From Lineus longissimus (taxonomy: Eukaryota; Nemertea; Pilidiophora; Heteronemertea; Lineidae): 64,000 nt of DNA. Location: contig NC_088309.1 in assembly GCF_910592395.1 (NCBI RefSeq), positions 8,932,501-8,996,500 on the forward strand, read 5' to 3'. The first letter of the stretch is position 1. Each line of letters opens with the position of its first letter. The notes below the pieces were generated by a model, which saw only the letters and a list, made by a program, of their open reading frames with translations, ran no database searches and was not told the DNA's origin. This document shows positions 19,046 to 32,565 of the stretch, in pieces. A program made the position numbers and the translations under genes.

Positions 19046-22013
19046 TGACATACCTTATGTAATAACTGGTCCTTAGCATATTAGGTACACTGAATGTAAT
19101 GCCTTCGTGGTCCTTGAGCTTATCAGGCACATCAGTGGTTCAGGGTGGTTGCTGTATTCTCATGCAAAGAATGGTGTTGATGACCACCCTTATAGCAATC
19201 GTGGAATAACCTAATCACAGAAACCTCAAACAAGACCTGTCTGGTCTGGTTTATTAACTAGATAATGTGGCTGCACTTTCTATTGCTCATATCAACACAT
19301 TCTCACTACTTATAAGCAATCACTTACACTCGAAACTGACTAATACCAGTCAGGGCTGCACTTGAAAGTGGAGAACTTGGCAACCAACAGACAAGAGTTT
19401 ACCAGAAAGCTCTCCAGAATGAAAAGTTAAGAAAATTGAGTTAATTTACATCAGTGTCATAAGAAATGCGTGTGCAGTGTTCCTATGGTGGTGTAGATTG
19501 ATGTATGCCTGGCTATAGTAGAGTCAACTTGAAATAGATGCCGGCTAAACAAAGCAGCAAGGAGATAAATAAGTCAAGAAGAAGAAGGTAAACAAGAAGT
19601 TAGGATGATACCTTTTATCTCCTTCATGATAAACTGTTCTAACATAACAATACCATGTGTCAGTTTGAGGTGCTGTTGGGCTTACAACCAACTCCTCTGC
19701 CAGTTTAGCATGTTCAACGTATGCTTCTTTGAGCACTTGTAGGCTGTCAGCGGAACATTTGAGTGTTTTGCTTGAGAGCATGGTTTGGTGGATAAGTATG
19801 ATCGAGTGGTACTCAGACAGTATACATTCAACAGCTATCATTAGTTGATAAGCCGCCCAGACAGGTACAGGTCAAAGTGCCACTTTCAACAACTTTTCAC
19901 ATTTTATCAGACTGATTCATGAAGTCCTAAAAGAGTGATCTCAAGTAACTTAAGGACAAAGAAGCAACATGGAATCACCACCATTCGACACAAAGTAATA
20001 CAATTTCTGATTTTCTAAATCAAATGAAAGCTATGTTTCTTTCTGGCAAACCTTTCTTAACATTTCAGCATTTCATGTGTTAAGAACACAACCCTCTCCA
20101 CAAATAACAAAGCATTCACTTTTGTTGATATGACAAACAAACCATCCAACACATCTAAACAACTTTCTATTGGATTCGGCCCTGAGAGGCAAATACATAT
20201 GGATTTGGAATTGAATTCATCAAATATGAACACCAAAAATCAACTAAAGTAGAACACACTCAACACATTTCTTTTCACAAATAACAACATCAGCAATTGA
20301 AATCGCCCAAAAATAACAAATTTATTGAAAAATAGCAATTTTCCATCAATTTGAAAACCTGCCAAACAAGTTGACAACTATAGCATTCAATAACCTATCT
20401 TTTTGCAAAAATAAATTGAACCGATGCCCCAGAGCATCACCAAACAACTGCAATCAATTTCTGAAAGCTCAGCTTCAAATTTCCTGATGATCAATTTTTT
20501 TATAAAGTGCATCGAATCTCTATGGATACACCAGCAAGCAACGCTTGACTGTGTTCATCGAAAATTAAGCACACACATGTACAGTGGTACGCTGGTGATT
20601 CCCACAATCTTAGCGTGGAATTGATATCTGGGTGTAACCCAAATTTTCAATCACAAATTACACCCTATGCATCATGAACGAGAGATTATACAGTTAAGAT
20701 TGTAGTGCTCACACAGCATAAATTTCATCCTTGTCATTATCGGATGCCATTTACAAACCTTGATGTGGTAGAGTCTATAACTCATGTGAGATATTTTCTA
20801 CCTACCATTATGAACTTGATGAAGGATCAAAGTCAGGTCAGAGCATGGGACAAGGTTCAATATCAGAGAGGAGAAGTTTTAATGCAAGGACATCACAAAG
20901 GACTCAGGCACTATGAGACCAAGGTACCTGTGGTCAGGGGTTAGTTGGCAAGGTTATCAACATGGTGTGTAGTTTATGAGTCAAATGATGATATCCACAC
21001 ATAGGATGATAAATTTTCAGAAATATCAACAGCTAAGATGGAAAATGTATATAGTTTGCCACAAAAAAAGATATAAACCAAACTGAGCACCACATTCAGC
21101 AATTTCCCCAGTTTATACAATGTCAACTTTTCCAAGCACTAAGATATCTGTGCTTCATCAAAGGTAACGTCTCCCAAAGTTTTTCACCCTGCCAACACTC
21201 ATGGTCTTTTTAACAGGTAAACTGTACGATATCTGGAAGCAGTTAGCATCCATTTAACCTCCTCTCAAATTGAGAATCACAATCAGCTACTGTGTAAAAG
21301 TGTTGGATGTTGTAGTATCACATTGAACAGACATTTCATCTTAAATTTGCAAAATTCTTCACTGCAATTATCTCTATTTCGCTGTATTCAAGTCTCACCT
21401 GTACAATATAGCACTGGTGAGACCTTAAAATACAGGTGAAACCCACTGTACGTCCAAACATCCAGACTGAACACACACAGCCAACATATTTTTTTGCCAG
21501 TGTGTGCCATAATGAACCAAGTAGCACCATTTTCATACCAGTCAGAATTGCTGGAAAGAAAACATATGCACTCCCATCTGCAGGTAATATCACCACACTA
21601 TTTAATCGTTCCTGTCTGTAATGCATATCCAATGTTTTTCTGATCATTTTTTGCAAGCTGAGAAAGAAGTGGCTGACACCCACAGAAAAATGCAAGTAGT
21701 GATCTCTAACAGTTGTTAGATGAAATCGCCTGACAAGCCTCATAACTGAGTTTTTCCATTAGCTTTGGAATTTCCTCAGAGTGGGCTCAGTTCTTATACA
21801 AGCTTAACACGCAGAGATGGAAAGTAATGTTCACAACATACTTTGGTGTTTTTCTTCACCTACAGACCTGTGGAAATAGTTTATGATGTGGATGAAGCTA
21901 GTCTTGTAATACAGTGCTATGAAAAGAGAAAACCAGGTCAACAAAAATGCACTTTTTTAAGCAGACGTGTACTACTTCACTATAACTGGCAAATAGGATG
22001 TTGCTATGGCATT
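19046..22013. other. Non-coding stretch, nothing recognised
   Basis: AT-rich unique sequence, notably A-rich at 20100-20420. The 135-codon minus-strand frame at 21336-21743 has no convincing domain; a donor-like CAG|GTGAGA lies within it at about 21400, but no acceptor pairs with it. Confidence 0.45.
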
Positions 22014-22081
22014 TGACCTTGAGAGTGACCTTCGACTCAGTAGTATTCTGGTCACTTAGGTCATTAACTGACATTGACCTA
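22014..22081 (-). promoter_or_regulatory. Cluster of nuclear-receptor half-sites
   Basis: Within 68 bp there are TGACCTT (22014), TGACCTT (22026), GGTCACTTAGGTCA (22050-22063) and TTGACCTA (22074), with another TTGACCTC near 22154. These are RGGTCA half-sites in both orientations, a density rarely seen in AT-rich DNA. Binding is inferred only, and a repeat-derived origin is possible because the interspersed repeat here also carries GTGACCTTG. Confidence 0.35.
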
Positions 22082-22089
22082 GATAAAAC

Positions 22090-25043
22090 AGCAAAAATCA
22101 CAGCAACTATATCAAGCATAATTTACATTCACATATCAATAGGAAGTGTTATTGACCTCATTACTGCTTGAGGAGACTTCCTTCTTCAGCTGTACTTGAA
22201 TGCATTAGGCAATTAGGATGCTATCTATCCCCTCAAGATAAGTCTACACTTAACCACAAGTTCCCAGCCTGTCCACAGTCACTTATCTACAAGGAAACAT
22301 CTTGATAAAAACACATTCAAGTAGAAGTAATCAGATAAACCAGCAAGGCGCATGCCTCTCTTCTAAAGTGTCGAAATTAATTTGAAGAATGTTCCAAGTG
22401 AACCTGTACCATCAAGTGCTTTGGCAAGGAATATAGCGTTTCTCAACAAGGTTATCTTGGCTGTCTGTCAAGAGCTGGAGTGGCTATAGCCAACATATCT
22501 CAACCATAAGGAAGCTTTCTCCTTTGTGGAAGCTATACGACTAGGACTAGGCCAATTATCCAGACACTTGAGCGGAAATCAGCGCAGATCAAACCTACGT
22601 GTTTCTCAGATAACTCCCCTGTCAAGTACTATCTGGGCTATCATCACCTGAGCCCCAAGCAAGAAGGCACCAATGCAGTAATATGAGAAAGAAATGGTCC
22701 TTCACTGGTTCCTCCGGCTGAAAAACCCAAGTATCAACCTACTTTTGAGTACTTCTGGAGCTTTGAAAACATGCAATTACTTGTCTGATCTTGTAGATTG
22801 GTGAGGCCCATGGGCAACCAATGCACAAAGAAGATGGAGCCAGGATGCCAAAGGAATATTCAAGAAGGCAGACGTCAAACATCTGACACCAGAAAGAACT
22901 GTCAAACATAGCCATGGGATAAGCATTCGGCTTTAACCTCTGTATTGGAGGAATTGTGAACGAAATGGTAGACAGGGTCTAAGGCACTGGATATTACTCA
23001 GGCCCCACCTTGTTCACTGAACACCATCATACATGAGAACAATTGTATCTGCTTCCACAAATTTAAGTGACCAACACTGATACACATCTTCTTTGAAGTA
23101 TAAACTATGTCATCATGTAATGCCAAAGGATGTTCTTACCTTGACCAACAAGGGTATAATGAGTGATCTGTTCTTCTCCTCGAGAAACAAGGCATCTACA
23201 GTTTCGAACTCGACCACTAGGAGTCTTAGGAGCAAGTATTTCCTACAAAGGCAGATGAAAGGCAAGAGTATCCATGGCAGGCATCCTACTCCAGGTAGCC
23301 ATTTGCCCAGCAGGTCCATATTTCACTGTTTACATTTGAACCAGCCACTAATAAGAGACTGATGGAAGGAAATCTAATAGCATATCCTGGGTGCTAATTT
23401 GATTACCAACAGAATGAGATAATAGGCTAGGAAGAACAGCAGGAGTAAACCATACCATGCCTTGCTAATCCATTACAGAGCAACATGAAGCTATTTGGAA
23501 GAAGCAAGAAGCTATAGGCAGACTACGCCTACAATGTTTTCTGACCTGACCTGAGGTTCATCACTGTTTCAAAGATAGCAGCAAGTCCCTCAAATTTACA
23601 GTAGCAACAAGAAGCTGTTGGTAGCAAGAATGAGAAGGCTAAGGTTTCACTAAGTCTGAACAGTTCTTATCTGTCGGAGACGACAAGAAATTAATTGAAA
23701 GGGCAAGAAGGCAAAACGTGGCAATCCCCTGTCCCATGGGTCTCTGGAAGGAAATAATGCTTGACATATAAGGCATCATCACTTAACCAGATAGAGGGAG
23801 ATAGAACATGAGCAGACCATACCTTCAGCCAACTACACCTGACTTCAGAGCAAATATGTTCTAAATCCTTAGAATCCAACAAGGATTTCCTTTGAATGGC
23901 TGGGGCAGCGAGACACCAAAATATCCCAGTAAAACACCAGGCAGTCAAGCTGTCTTTTCAACTAAACTACTAGCAACTCTCGCAAATAGCTTGAGGATAT
24001 GGGAACAATTTACATTGGAGATAACTGAACATCATAGCCATCCAAGCAGGATCGTTAAGAAGATTGAAAAGAAAGGCTGCATGGTTGTAATCGACACCAA
24101 CAACCAGAAAAACTACCCCCACGATAATTCTCCCCAATCATTTGAATTTTTCAGCACCAAAGGCTAAAGTAAGTTGCTCATTCGATTAGTTTCAAATCTC
24201 GACTGAAAAATTAAGTGTTCAGGAAACAACCATCATCATATTACCACATCTGCGGTGAAGGAAGTGCCTTTAAAATTACATTATTTGGAAAGCATTTTTG
24301 TTTGAATGAGCAGTTCAGGAGCTATTCCCGACGGCAACATATGTTGGTCGATTGGACAATTAGAATACTGGGCTAATGTTATAGAAGAGCAACGTTTCAA
24401 GGAGAGATGCATCCTGTTCATGCACTGAAATGTACACCAAGCATTTTAACGACTCCAGTTGCCTACAAAAGGGGGCTGAGTACTGAGCAAGCCTGACATT
24501 CGCACCTTGTCAGTACCACAGCTAAAGGTTCTCATAGTGCACCAGCGTTATGCATTATGGTGCTATGCATTAGTAAGCAACCTGTATGAGCCATAGTCCT
24601 GCCATTGGCAAAACAAAAACGACAGAACCAAATAGCCAACTTTTTCTTCAAATACCATGTAGCATAGCTGGCCTTTGAGTCATATTGCCACAGCGCAGTA
24701 CATGCCGTAATTATATAACATCACTTTGATCAAAGCTGAGGCCTACAAAGCAACGACTTTTTAGGATGTATGTGAGGCCTTTGGTTTGGGTTTCCTCAAC
24801 TTTGTACCCACATAGACATATAGCATAACAGCGGCTCAAAGACACGTTGCTTGCAATCTCCTATAACTGATGTGGGGTACTTTTCGGAGGGCAAACAAGG
24901 AACTACAAGTTAAGGACTGTTTGTTTTTTTCTCAATTGTTCGTGTGTGATCCCATATGTAAACCTGTGTCAGGTGGTCTTTATAGTGATGCAAAGGGCAT
25001 CATCGTTCCAGCATCAGCGTATAAATCTCCCAACAGCAATCAT
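22090..25043. other. Non-coding stretch, nothing recognised
   Basis: Unique-looking sequence. Translations of 22480-23000 and 23090-24170 give short frames with frequent stops and no family resemblance. Possibly old unrecognisable transposon debris. Confidence 0.4.
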
Positions 25044-25490
25044 TATATCAGTTCTTTTTCCATAACAAGAACAAGAACAAGGTATTGCTCTTTTCATAAG
25101 AGCAACAATGCTTAAGACAAGGAATTCAGTTTTTTCCCACAACCCGTCTGCCTGAGGGCAACAGTGTAAGGTTTTTTATTGTAAATAATGCCACACATTT
25201 TTTACTGATGTGATACTCTTCTCTTCCAGCATGATGGGCAATCCTTTATTTGGCCAGAAAATAACAAGTTTTCCACTGCAGCAAGGAGAGGATGTTCTTT
25301 TAAACCTTCTTTTCCTTACTGACACCAATCTACATTATTGGGGTATGATATTGCGCTTTATGCTTTTATTTCAGCAACAATCAAATACTTTTGTCATAAC
25401 CGCAACAATATCACAGTTTTTTCCATAACAGCAATAATACAGTGCATTTTTGTTCATTACAGCAATCATGTAATGCTTTTTCCATTTGGC
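25044..25490. repeat. Degenerate interrupted repeat, TTTTTCCATAACAGCAA units
   Basis: Units of about 30 bp with the core (A)TTTTTYCATAACA(G/A)CAA(C/T)AAT.(C)AGT recur around 25050, 25085, 25125, 25390, 25415 and 25450, with unrelated sequence between some of them. The array is old and broken, visible only by the shared core. Confidence 0.55.
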
Positions 25491-28400
25491 AGAGGATGTC
25501 ACTAGATTGGCCAATATTCTCAATTGACGATTTCTAGTATATGAAAAGCCATGAAAAACCCCAGTAATTTGTGTACGCAGAAATTGGTATGGATAGTCTA
25601 GGTAATATAATCAACTCGCAACCAAAGTACAATGTATGGTAGAGAAATTGCATCAACAGTAATAAACAAGTATATTCACTATCAATTTTGGTGGCAAATT
25701 AGTGGGAAATTGCCACCAAAATGGGTCATTATTTTCACAGGACCAATTCAACAGCCTATGAACAGCAAAATTGACCACTTATGTAGTCATGCAAACAGAA
25801 AAAGTTGTCAAGTATGATAAAGAATTTAGTAGTTAGGGGAGAGAAATGAATTGTTTGGTACATATTGTGAAATGTACTGAAGGATACTCAACACAAGTAG
25901 AACAATATTTCAAATTGCAGGACATTGATAATATTTCACAATGTTGATGAAATTGTACCATACACAGTAACCTGGGTATGTCCGAAAGTGTTAAACTGGA
26001 GAGGATATATTCAGAGCATTCTATTGTTCCATCATGAGGGTTTTATGTTCTTTGTCAAAGCCCCATGGTCCAATTCTGCTCACACTTCTCAAACCAATTA
26101 ATCCCACAGGGGCGACTAGCAATTGCCAGGCAAGTCTTCTGACGTGGCGGGACTCTTGTTTTCCATCCTCGGAAATAATTCACCGTATTTTACCGTTGGG
26201 AGCAATGCATTGATTGATACGAAGTCGAGATAGCTTCCCTTAATCATCTATTATACCAGATTGGTGAAAATTAGGCACAACGTCATGAAAAAACTGACAT
26301 TTACATCCGCAGGAAACGAACGGAACAAAAGAAAGAAATGATGTCCAAAAATAATCTAATAACTAATTACACTGTAAAAACCTGAGCAATTCTGAATGAA
26401 ATAAACTTTTTATCCTCTCAATGAAAACCATCATGCAGTGAATTTCGAGTATTTTTATAGATTTTTCTAAAATCGTAACCATGCTGGTTTCACCTTACCA
26501 TGATTACGAATCATATAGATAAAAAATCTATGACATCCGAAATCGAAGGAATAGAACTTTTTTTCTTAGCAGAAATATTTCTTCGCTTGTGCTTGAATGG
26601 GCAGGAACCATATGTATCAACCAAAGAAAGATTCAACCTTTTAGGCAATTGCCGTCTCGAGAAGCCAAATTCTACCGCAGGGAATTGAAAACAACCATGA
26701 TTTATTGCTTATATTGTTCGCTAATCTGAAACCCACATCAAGAAAATTAGTATTGGGACATAAGGATACCCGGGAGAGCGAGCGCAAGTGTTATAGACGG
26801 TTTGCTAGGCGTTCCCTCGAGTCGCATTACCAGGCCATAGAGCTCGTCTTGGCAGTTACACAAAATTTAATTTCTAGTAACGCATATGCAGTGGTGGCCC
26901 TGGCTATAATTTGATGAATGAATTCTTTAGGGTAATCAAGGCAATGCCGTGATGTAAGACTTAATTGCCATGGGACCCATTACGCCAAATGGTATGTTTT
27001 TAGCTGCGATTTGAGGTTGTCTTCTCAGACACAACCACAGACAGTGCATACTCTGAATGTTAAGTAATGGAGGAAGCTGTGTAGTTTAGGTTCGCATGCT
27101 GGGGAGGAAACACCAATTAGCAATCTGAAAAACACGACAACAGCTACCACTGCTAACACAAGGAAATGAAATCAATAAAGCAGATCAACCAATTGCAAAA
27201 ACATCGGAACTCATCACAGATATCCAGAAATAAGTGTCCGAGATAGAAAAGTTAGCACATCAATCAGTCAGATCTGAGAGGCCATATTTCACCAATGACA
27301 TCTGCCCCAATGTTTTTTGCATCTGTGGCAGGGCAGTTCATCTTCTAACATGACTTGCTGGGATGAGGCGTCACTCCAAGCATGAGCAGCTTGCCAATTC
27401 ATCAGTGAGTTCAAATGAATTGAATGTAGGTGGAAGAAGACGGAGAGAGGGAGAAGTTGGGGTTGGCCTCTTCCTAAGCCTTCCCACCTGAGGAACATGC
27501 ACCCAAAGGTTTCTATTTGGCACCTACTTAGCCAGTGGATCTTCCTCTTGGCCACTGTCTTTGAGTCCACAACAGGGAAGCCCCTGTGTGGCTTTTCAAC
27601 TTATGCAAAGACATGGATTCTTGGTAGCAAGGGAGCTTTGCCTTGACAAAGGATGGACTGCAACAGTGCCAATGTTGCTGTTTCCAGTTGGCAATGTAGC
27701 TTTCTGATTGGTAAATTGGTACAGCAGCAATGGCCATCAGACCAAGAGTGCACAGTGAAGGCAACAGCATTCAATAGGTCTCTAGAAGCAAGAGATATAA
27801 GCCAAAATTAGGGAACCAATTCTGCTCACCTCCCTAGCTAAGAGTTGGAGAATATCCATAAAGTACAAGAAAACCTATCCAAGGAATCTTGTTTCTAATT
27901 GCTAAACACTTCGTGGCCTGACTGAGCAGATAAATCACTTAATTAGCTAAGTAATACCATCCCAACAGGGCTTGAAAAATCTACACCAATATGGTTGGGC
28001 TTAATTAGCCAAGTAATACAGCCGCAGCTTCTCGAGGTGTCTCCATCAGCGCTTCATTTCTTTCTCTCTCATCCATCAACTTTGTAAGTGCAAACCTTGA
28101 TGAATACTAATAAGCTAAACCGCTTCAATTGAAATTCTGTCTTTGGTTTGCCAGGTTCATAGCACTTGCAGTCAATGATTGTATCACACCCACAATTCCA
28201 TCAAGGAATGAGACCACAACAAGCACACACCAGATAAAGGAACTTCAAACATATAATCTAGCACTGGATCAAAGGTCTTTCATAACTAAACAGAATTTGC
28301 ATATTTGACATAACAAGTCAGTTGCTGCATCAAGTTCACATTAGAAAAGTTAGATTTCGCCATTTGAACAGCAACCCTTTGGTTTCCATTGCATGACAAG

Positions 28401-29899
28401 AACACAAAGCAATGAAACTCAAGAAGTGCATCAGTTCAAGATACATCTCTCCAAGAGCTTAGGTTCCCTATTGTCTGTCGGAGATATTCTTCTCCTCCGT
28501 GGGGGATTGGTATCCAATGTAACAATAGTAAGCAATACTCGGTTTAGTCATATCATAAACTGCGATATCACTCAGCAGCAGTCACTTTTAAAAGCTTTTT
28601 CTGAGAATATGTAAGCTGGTTCTGAAATGTCATCCAACACAACATAATCCAAAGGCCTAGAGATAGGTGGAATACAAAGCAGCCTTTTTTATTGTGCCAG
28701 CAGGCGATTCTGCTGGTTGGCAAGAAGTCACAAATAGCCTATCCTTCAATTATTGTAAGAGGATTCTACAAGGATACGCCTTTGATTGGTTTCATTTTTC
28801 CTTTTCTACTGCTTCCCAGCATGCCATGATATGTTACCCAAAGAACAGATTCAATCAAGTAGAAGAAGGTTGGATTCAAATGCTGCCCCAAATTGGTCTA
28901 TTTTCAACCAGTTATCCAGCATTATTTGCCTGATAGGCCACATAATGTGGTTTCTCCACCCAGCCTGCTCAACAAGTGGGTACACAGCAAAGTAGACAGG
29001 ATTTTATAACTGGTAAATCAAGTCGAACAATACAATGCCCCAAAGCCATGGCTCACCAACATATTAGGTTCTTCCTACATCAATTTTTCATGTGGGATTC
29101 ACTTATCTCTCCATCTTTGATAAATACCATCGGCTAAACATGGATCTTATCCCTCTAAAGTCCATTAGATCAAAAATATCACCTAAAGGCAACCGCAAAT
29201 GACAGGTTGATGAGAACGCGATTCCATCCAAAGGTTCCGTGGAATATGTTGAGCTCAATATGAATGCTCTTTCAGAGCAATCTTCAGAGTTCTCTTAACA
29301 ACACAGGATGACCAAATCTAAGCCCGAGGCCATTCCATTACTTACAAGATATATTATTGAGCTGCTGCCTCCAGACCCTTTCTCTGCACTGATTGTCTCT
29401 CAACCATCTCCCCATCTAGATTGTCAATAGCAAAGCCTAGGCAGGGTTTCGCTACTCACAAGCCATTAATGTCACACTAATGGCTTCATATTGTAATCTA
29501 GCTATCGTCAGTCTCATACCCACAAGTGAAAAACTGCAACTAAAGTGACACTTGGTGAGAACCAGAAAACATCACAGCCATTAGTCTAGTAAAGGGACAG
29601 GGGGCTTGTCAGAGACTATTTGATATAACTTGTGGAAAGCCTGAGAGCTTGGATGTTGTCAAGTAATACCTCAGGACAATGGGATGAACAAACATGTCAT
29701 TTTTCATATCCATACGAGCAAGAAGCCCCTAAGTATGACCAGGTGTCTGATTTCATTATTACCACCATTCACTCTAGGCTAAAGTCGAGGAGACGGGCTA
29801 GTTCCACCAAGTAAATTTCACTTCATGTTCTAAATTACCCTTGAGAAAGTTACTTTTTTCTTTACGAGTCCTGAGCTGCAGAAGCTGTCTGCATCTGGC
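25491..29899. other. Non-coding stretch, nothing firm
   Basis: Contains a CpG-bearing unique patch at 26100-26260 and a hairpin-forming pair AGCCATTAAT/ATTAATGGCT-like near 29460-29487. Overlapping 70-90-codon frames at 27289-27770 (-) and 28667-28995 (+) have no splice boundaries or known domains. Confidence 0.4.
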
Positions 29900-30245
29900 A
29901 TGGTCCCTTTTGTCGTTGGCCTCCAAAATCCTCCGGTTGCAACCTCATAAGTTTCTCGGGAGGGCTTGCTGGTTCCATTCGACACACCAGTCGAAACCAA
30001 TGCAGTGTCTCCTTTTCACCAACGGCGAGACTCGAGGTTGACCTGTCCTTCTTCTGACCTCAGTGTTTCTAATACGATGGAACCACCTGATCTTAAAAGG
30101 AGACCAGCTCCTATCAAAGGCATCCAGCTTTTTCTCATCTGTCAGTGTTGTGGCCAAGGTTACTGCACCATAGAGAAGTGTTGAGAGTACAGCTGCATTG
30201 CATATCCTCACCTAAGTCTTGAGGTTTGCTTCGCTGCAACACACT
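29900..30245 (-). pseudogene. LINE reverse transcriptase, C-terminal relic
   Basis: The minus strand encodes, with one stop and small lesions, the stretch that follows the catalytic core in many LINE-encoded reverse transcriptases: NLKT, then AAVLSTLLYG (about 30165-30195), DEKKLDAFDR, FHRIRNTEVRRRTGQP, VKRRHCIGF and ALPRNLMRL. These match the family pattern V-L-S-T-L-L-Y-G-x-E ... L-x-x-F-x-x-x-x-L-R-x-I ... I-R-N-x-E-V-x-x-R-T-G. The polymerase core and endonuclease are not seen next to it. A 5'-truncated, decayed retrotransposon end is the simplest reading. The clade cannot be fixed from this part. Confidence 0.85.
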
Positions 30246-32379
30246 TTGGCAAATTGTCCAACCAGTGCTACATACATTCCCTCCAATCCTGATATTCAGT
30301 TATCTACACATGTACCGATCTATCCAGTTACCTAAACAGCGAGAAGATACAGATTTGGGCACTTCATGCCATGTAGAAGATCGGGGCTGAGCAAAGAAAT
30401 GTGCTCAGGACCATATACATTCAGACAATCAGCAAACATTACATGGTATGTCAAGAACAAATTCTGGTTTCAAGGGCCAGGTGAACCAACACCAAATGAA
30501 AAACTTCAGTCAAAAGTGCCATCTCATGTTCACAAACAAACACCCCATGATACTCAGACTTGTTGAATGGTATTTGACAAAGCTTGTCTAGAAGGTGAAA
30601 TACACTTACACCATACAAAACATCATAGAAACCTAATGGTACTCACATATTTAGAATGATATTTCGGCAAACATAGTATTGAACTTGACATACCTTTACC
30701 CTACTTGAAATCACAAAGAAACATTTCACTTAACATTTCACTTAACATTTTACCTTAATAAATTCAAATAACTGTGTAAGCAACAACTGAGTTTGTCGAA
30801 GCCATTGGATTTTTTTCTGAAAACCCATCAGATACGACCGAGAGTCAAGAGTAGTTGAAAACATACATACCAATCTAAGGAAAGGAATACATTCCTCTTA
30901 TTAAGTCATTGCTCTCGTCCATGATATATCTTGTTAGAACAGGCAAAAGTAATAGCCTGGCACTAAAGACTTTTCTCGAATGCTACATCTACATACCTCA
31001 GATAGGGCAGGTATCAATACAACCAATAATCCACCAATCAGTACGATCCCAATCAGTTATCACAAGTTATAAAATCGATCATTAAGATTTCATCATCTTA
31101 TGAAATTATCCCTCTACGCAAGCAGACGATTTATCTCCAAATGATTCCTCATTGCAAATATCTAGATCTTCAGTTAAGCAGATGTAAAAGCATACCTTAC
31201 GAACATTTTACACCTTTTTCATGGGAGACACCACAGTGTTATCAGTGCTACTTGTATGTACACGCTGTCACTTTTAACCTGGTATGCGGTTATTTGTTTA
31301 GAGCGCTCCCTACACTCATCAGAGGTGGTGAATTAGCCCCAGGTCTGGAAATAACTACACAGGAAAACAGAAGGCAGAACAGTACCACTGGTATCCGATG
31401 GCTATCACTACCTATCAAAGTTAGAGGTGATGAATTAGCTAGTCTGACAAAGGTAACACAATGATGATACCTACCAACATAAGACCAGCCGAACACAAAA
31501 TCATGTCCCAAATTCCCTGAAGAAACCCAACATGCTGCATTAGGGAGCACCTGAATGATGAGGATGTTCTACTTCACAACCCCCCCCCCCCCCCCCGTTT
31601 TTCACGAGGAGGCCAATTTTGTTGTTGGATACTTCTTAAGGCATGTACTTCAAATGCATTCTGTAGGGTTTTTGAGTCATCTGGGTACATTTCTTAATGG
31701 TTTAAATGACTCAGAGAGATCTTATGATGATTTTGAAGACACATAATTGAATATTGATTATTTTTTTCAATGCACCAACCATCAGAGGAAGAAGAATAAC
31801 TGACAGTAATACCATCCTCTAGTCTAAAGCTTTTTTGGGTTGGTAAGTGACAATGTGCGAAGAGAAAGAAATGTCAGCTCAATCATAAGAATATCAAATG
31901 GTCACTTGGTCTATTGTCATGGCATTAAGATTAGGAGTAGTTTCAATGTGAACTGGAATTTCCAAGAGAAGTGCTGACTTTCACATTTTGATATTCACAG
32001 CAGATAACAATAGGAATGCTGACAATTTTTTACCTGCAACAATAACGTTTAGTGTTCGCCTTATTGGTGTCCAGAGTACGAAAAGCCACCTGTATCCCAG
32101 AGGAATAGATATAAAGGTTTAATAGAGGTATGAATTAACATCAAAACGCTCTGAAAGGAGATTAAGCGTAATCCCTCTATTGTTATTCTGTAAGATGATA
32201 TGCAGCGAGAGATTAGAAAGAGAATAGGGAGCTTAACCCTGACTTAAAAGCTCAACGATCAAGCCACGGAACAGTTGAGGCATTTCCTTCTCAATTATTA
32301 CAACACGATCCTAACAGCCAATGGGGAGTTTTCAATTTCATACGGCGCAAAACATCACCAGTGGCAGCCAGTGCAAGAC
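30246..32379. other. Non-coding stretch with a poly(C) run
   Basis: Unique AT-rich DNA. A 17-base C run lies at 31580-31596. A short tandem of ACATTTCACTTA occurs near 30721-30755. Two related words, AGAGGTGGTGAATTAGC and AGAGGTGATGAATTAGC, sit about 100 bp apart at 31320 and 31423. No coding evidence. Confidence 0.5.
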
Positions 32380-32565
32380 ATTAGCGTTTTAGTTACCAAG
32401 CGTGGTCAGGGGTATGCGACCATGCTGGTATTCCTGTCGGCGCCCCCTGTGATAACGAAGGTAAACGATGATCAGATTGTCGGTGGAAATACGGAGCAGC
32501 GGTTAGAGCCGCAGGACTCTCGCAAAGAACCTGGGCTAGATCATCACCCACCGGGGGACAGTTAA
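32380..32565. promoter_or_regulatory. CpG-bearing patch with a CTCF-like core
   Basis: More G+C- and CpG-rich than its surroundings. It contains GGCGCCCCCTGTGATA near 32439-32454, the reverse complement of the 3' half of a CTCF site (AGGGGGCGCC intact, 5' half poorly matched). A 96-codon plus-strand frame covers it (32275-32565) but lacks splice boundaries or a known domain. It could be regulatory or an unrecognised exon. Confidence 0.25.

Noticed and set aside
18671-19048. 125-codon open frame as a repeat protein
   Set aside because: It exists only because a 42-bp non-coding unit lacks stops; equally long frames occur on the opposite strand.
21336-21743. 135-codon minus-strand frame as a gene or large exon
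   Set aside because: No recognisable family and no acceptor; the internal donor-like site lacks a partner.
27289-27770. Overlapping minus-strand frames as retroelement gag or pol remains
   Set aside because: No reverse-transcriptase, zinc-knuckle or integrase motif could be seen.
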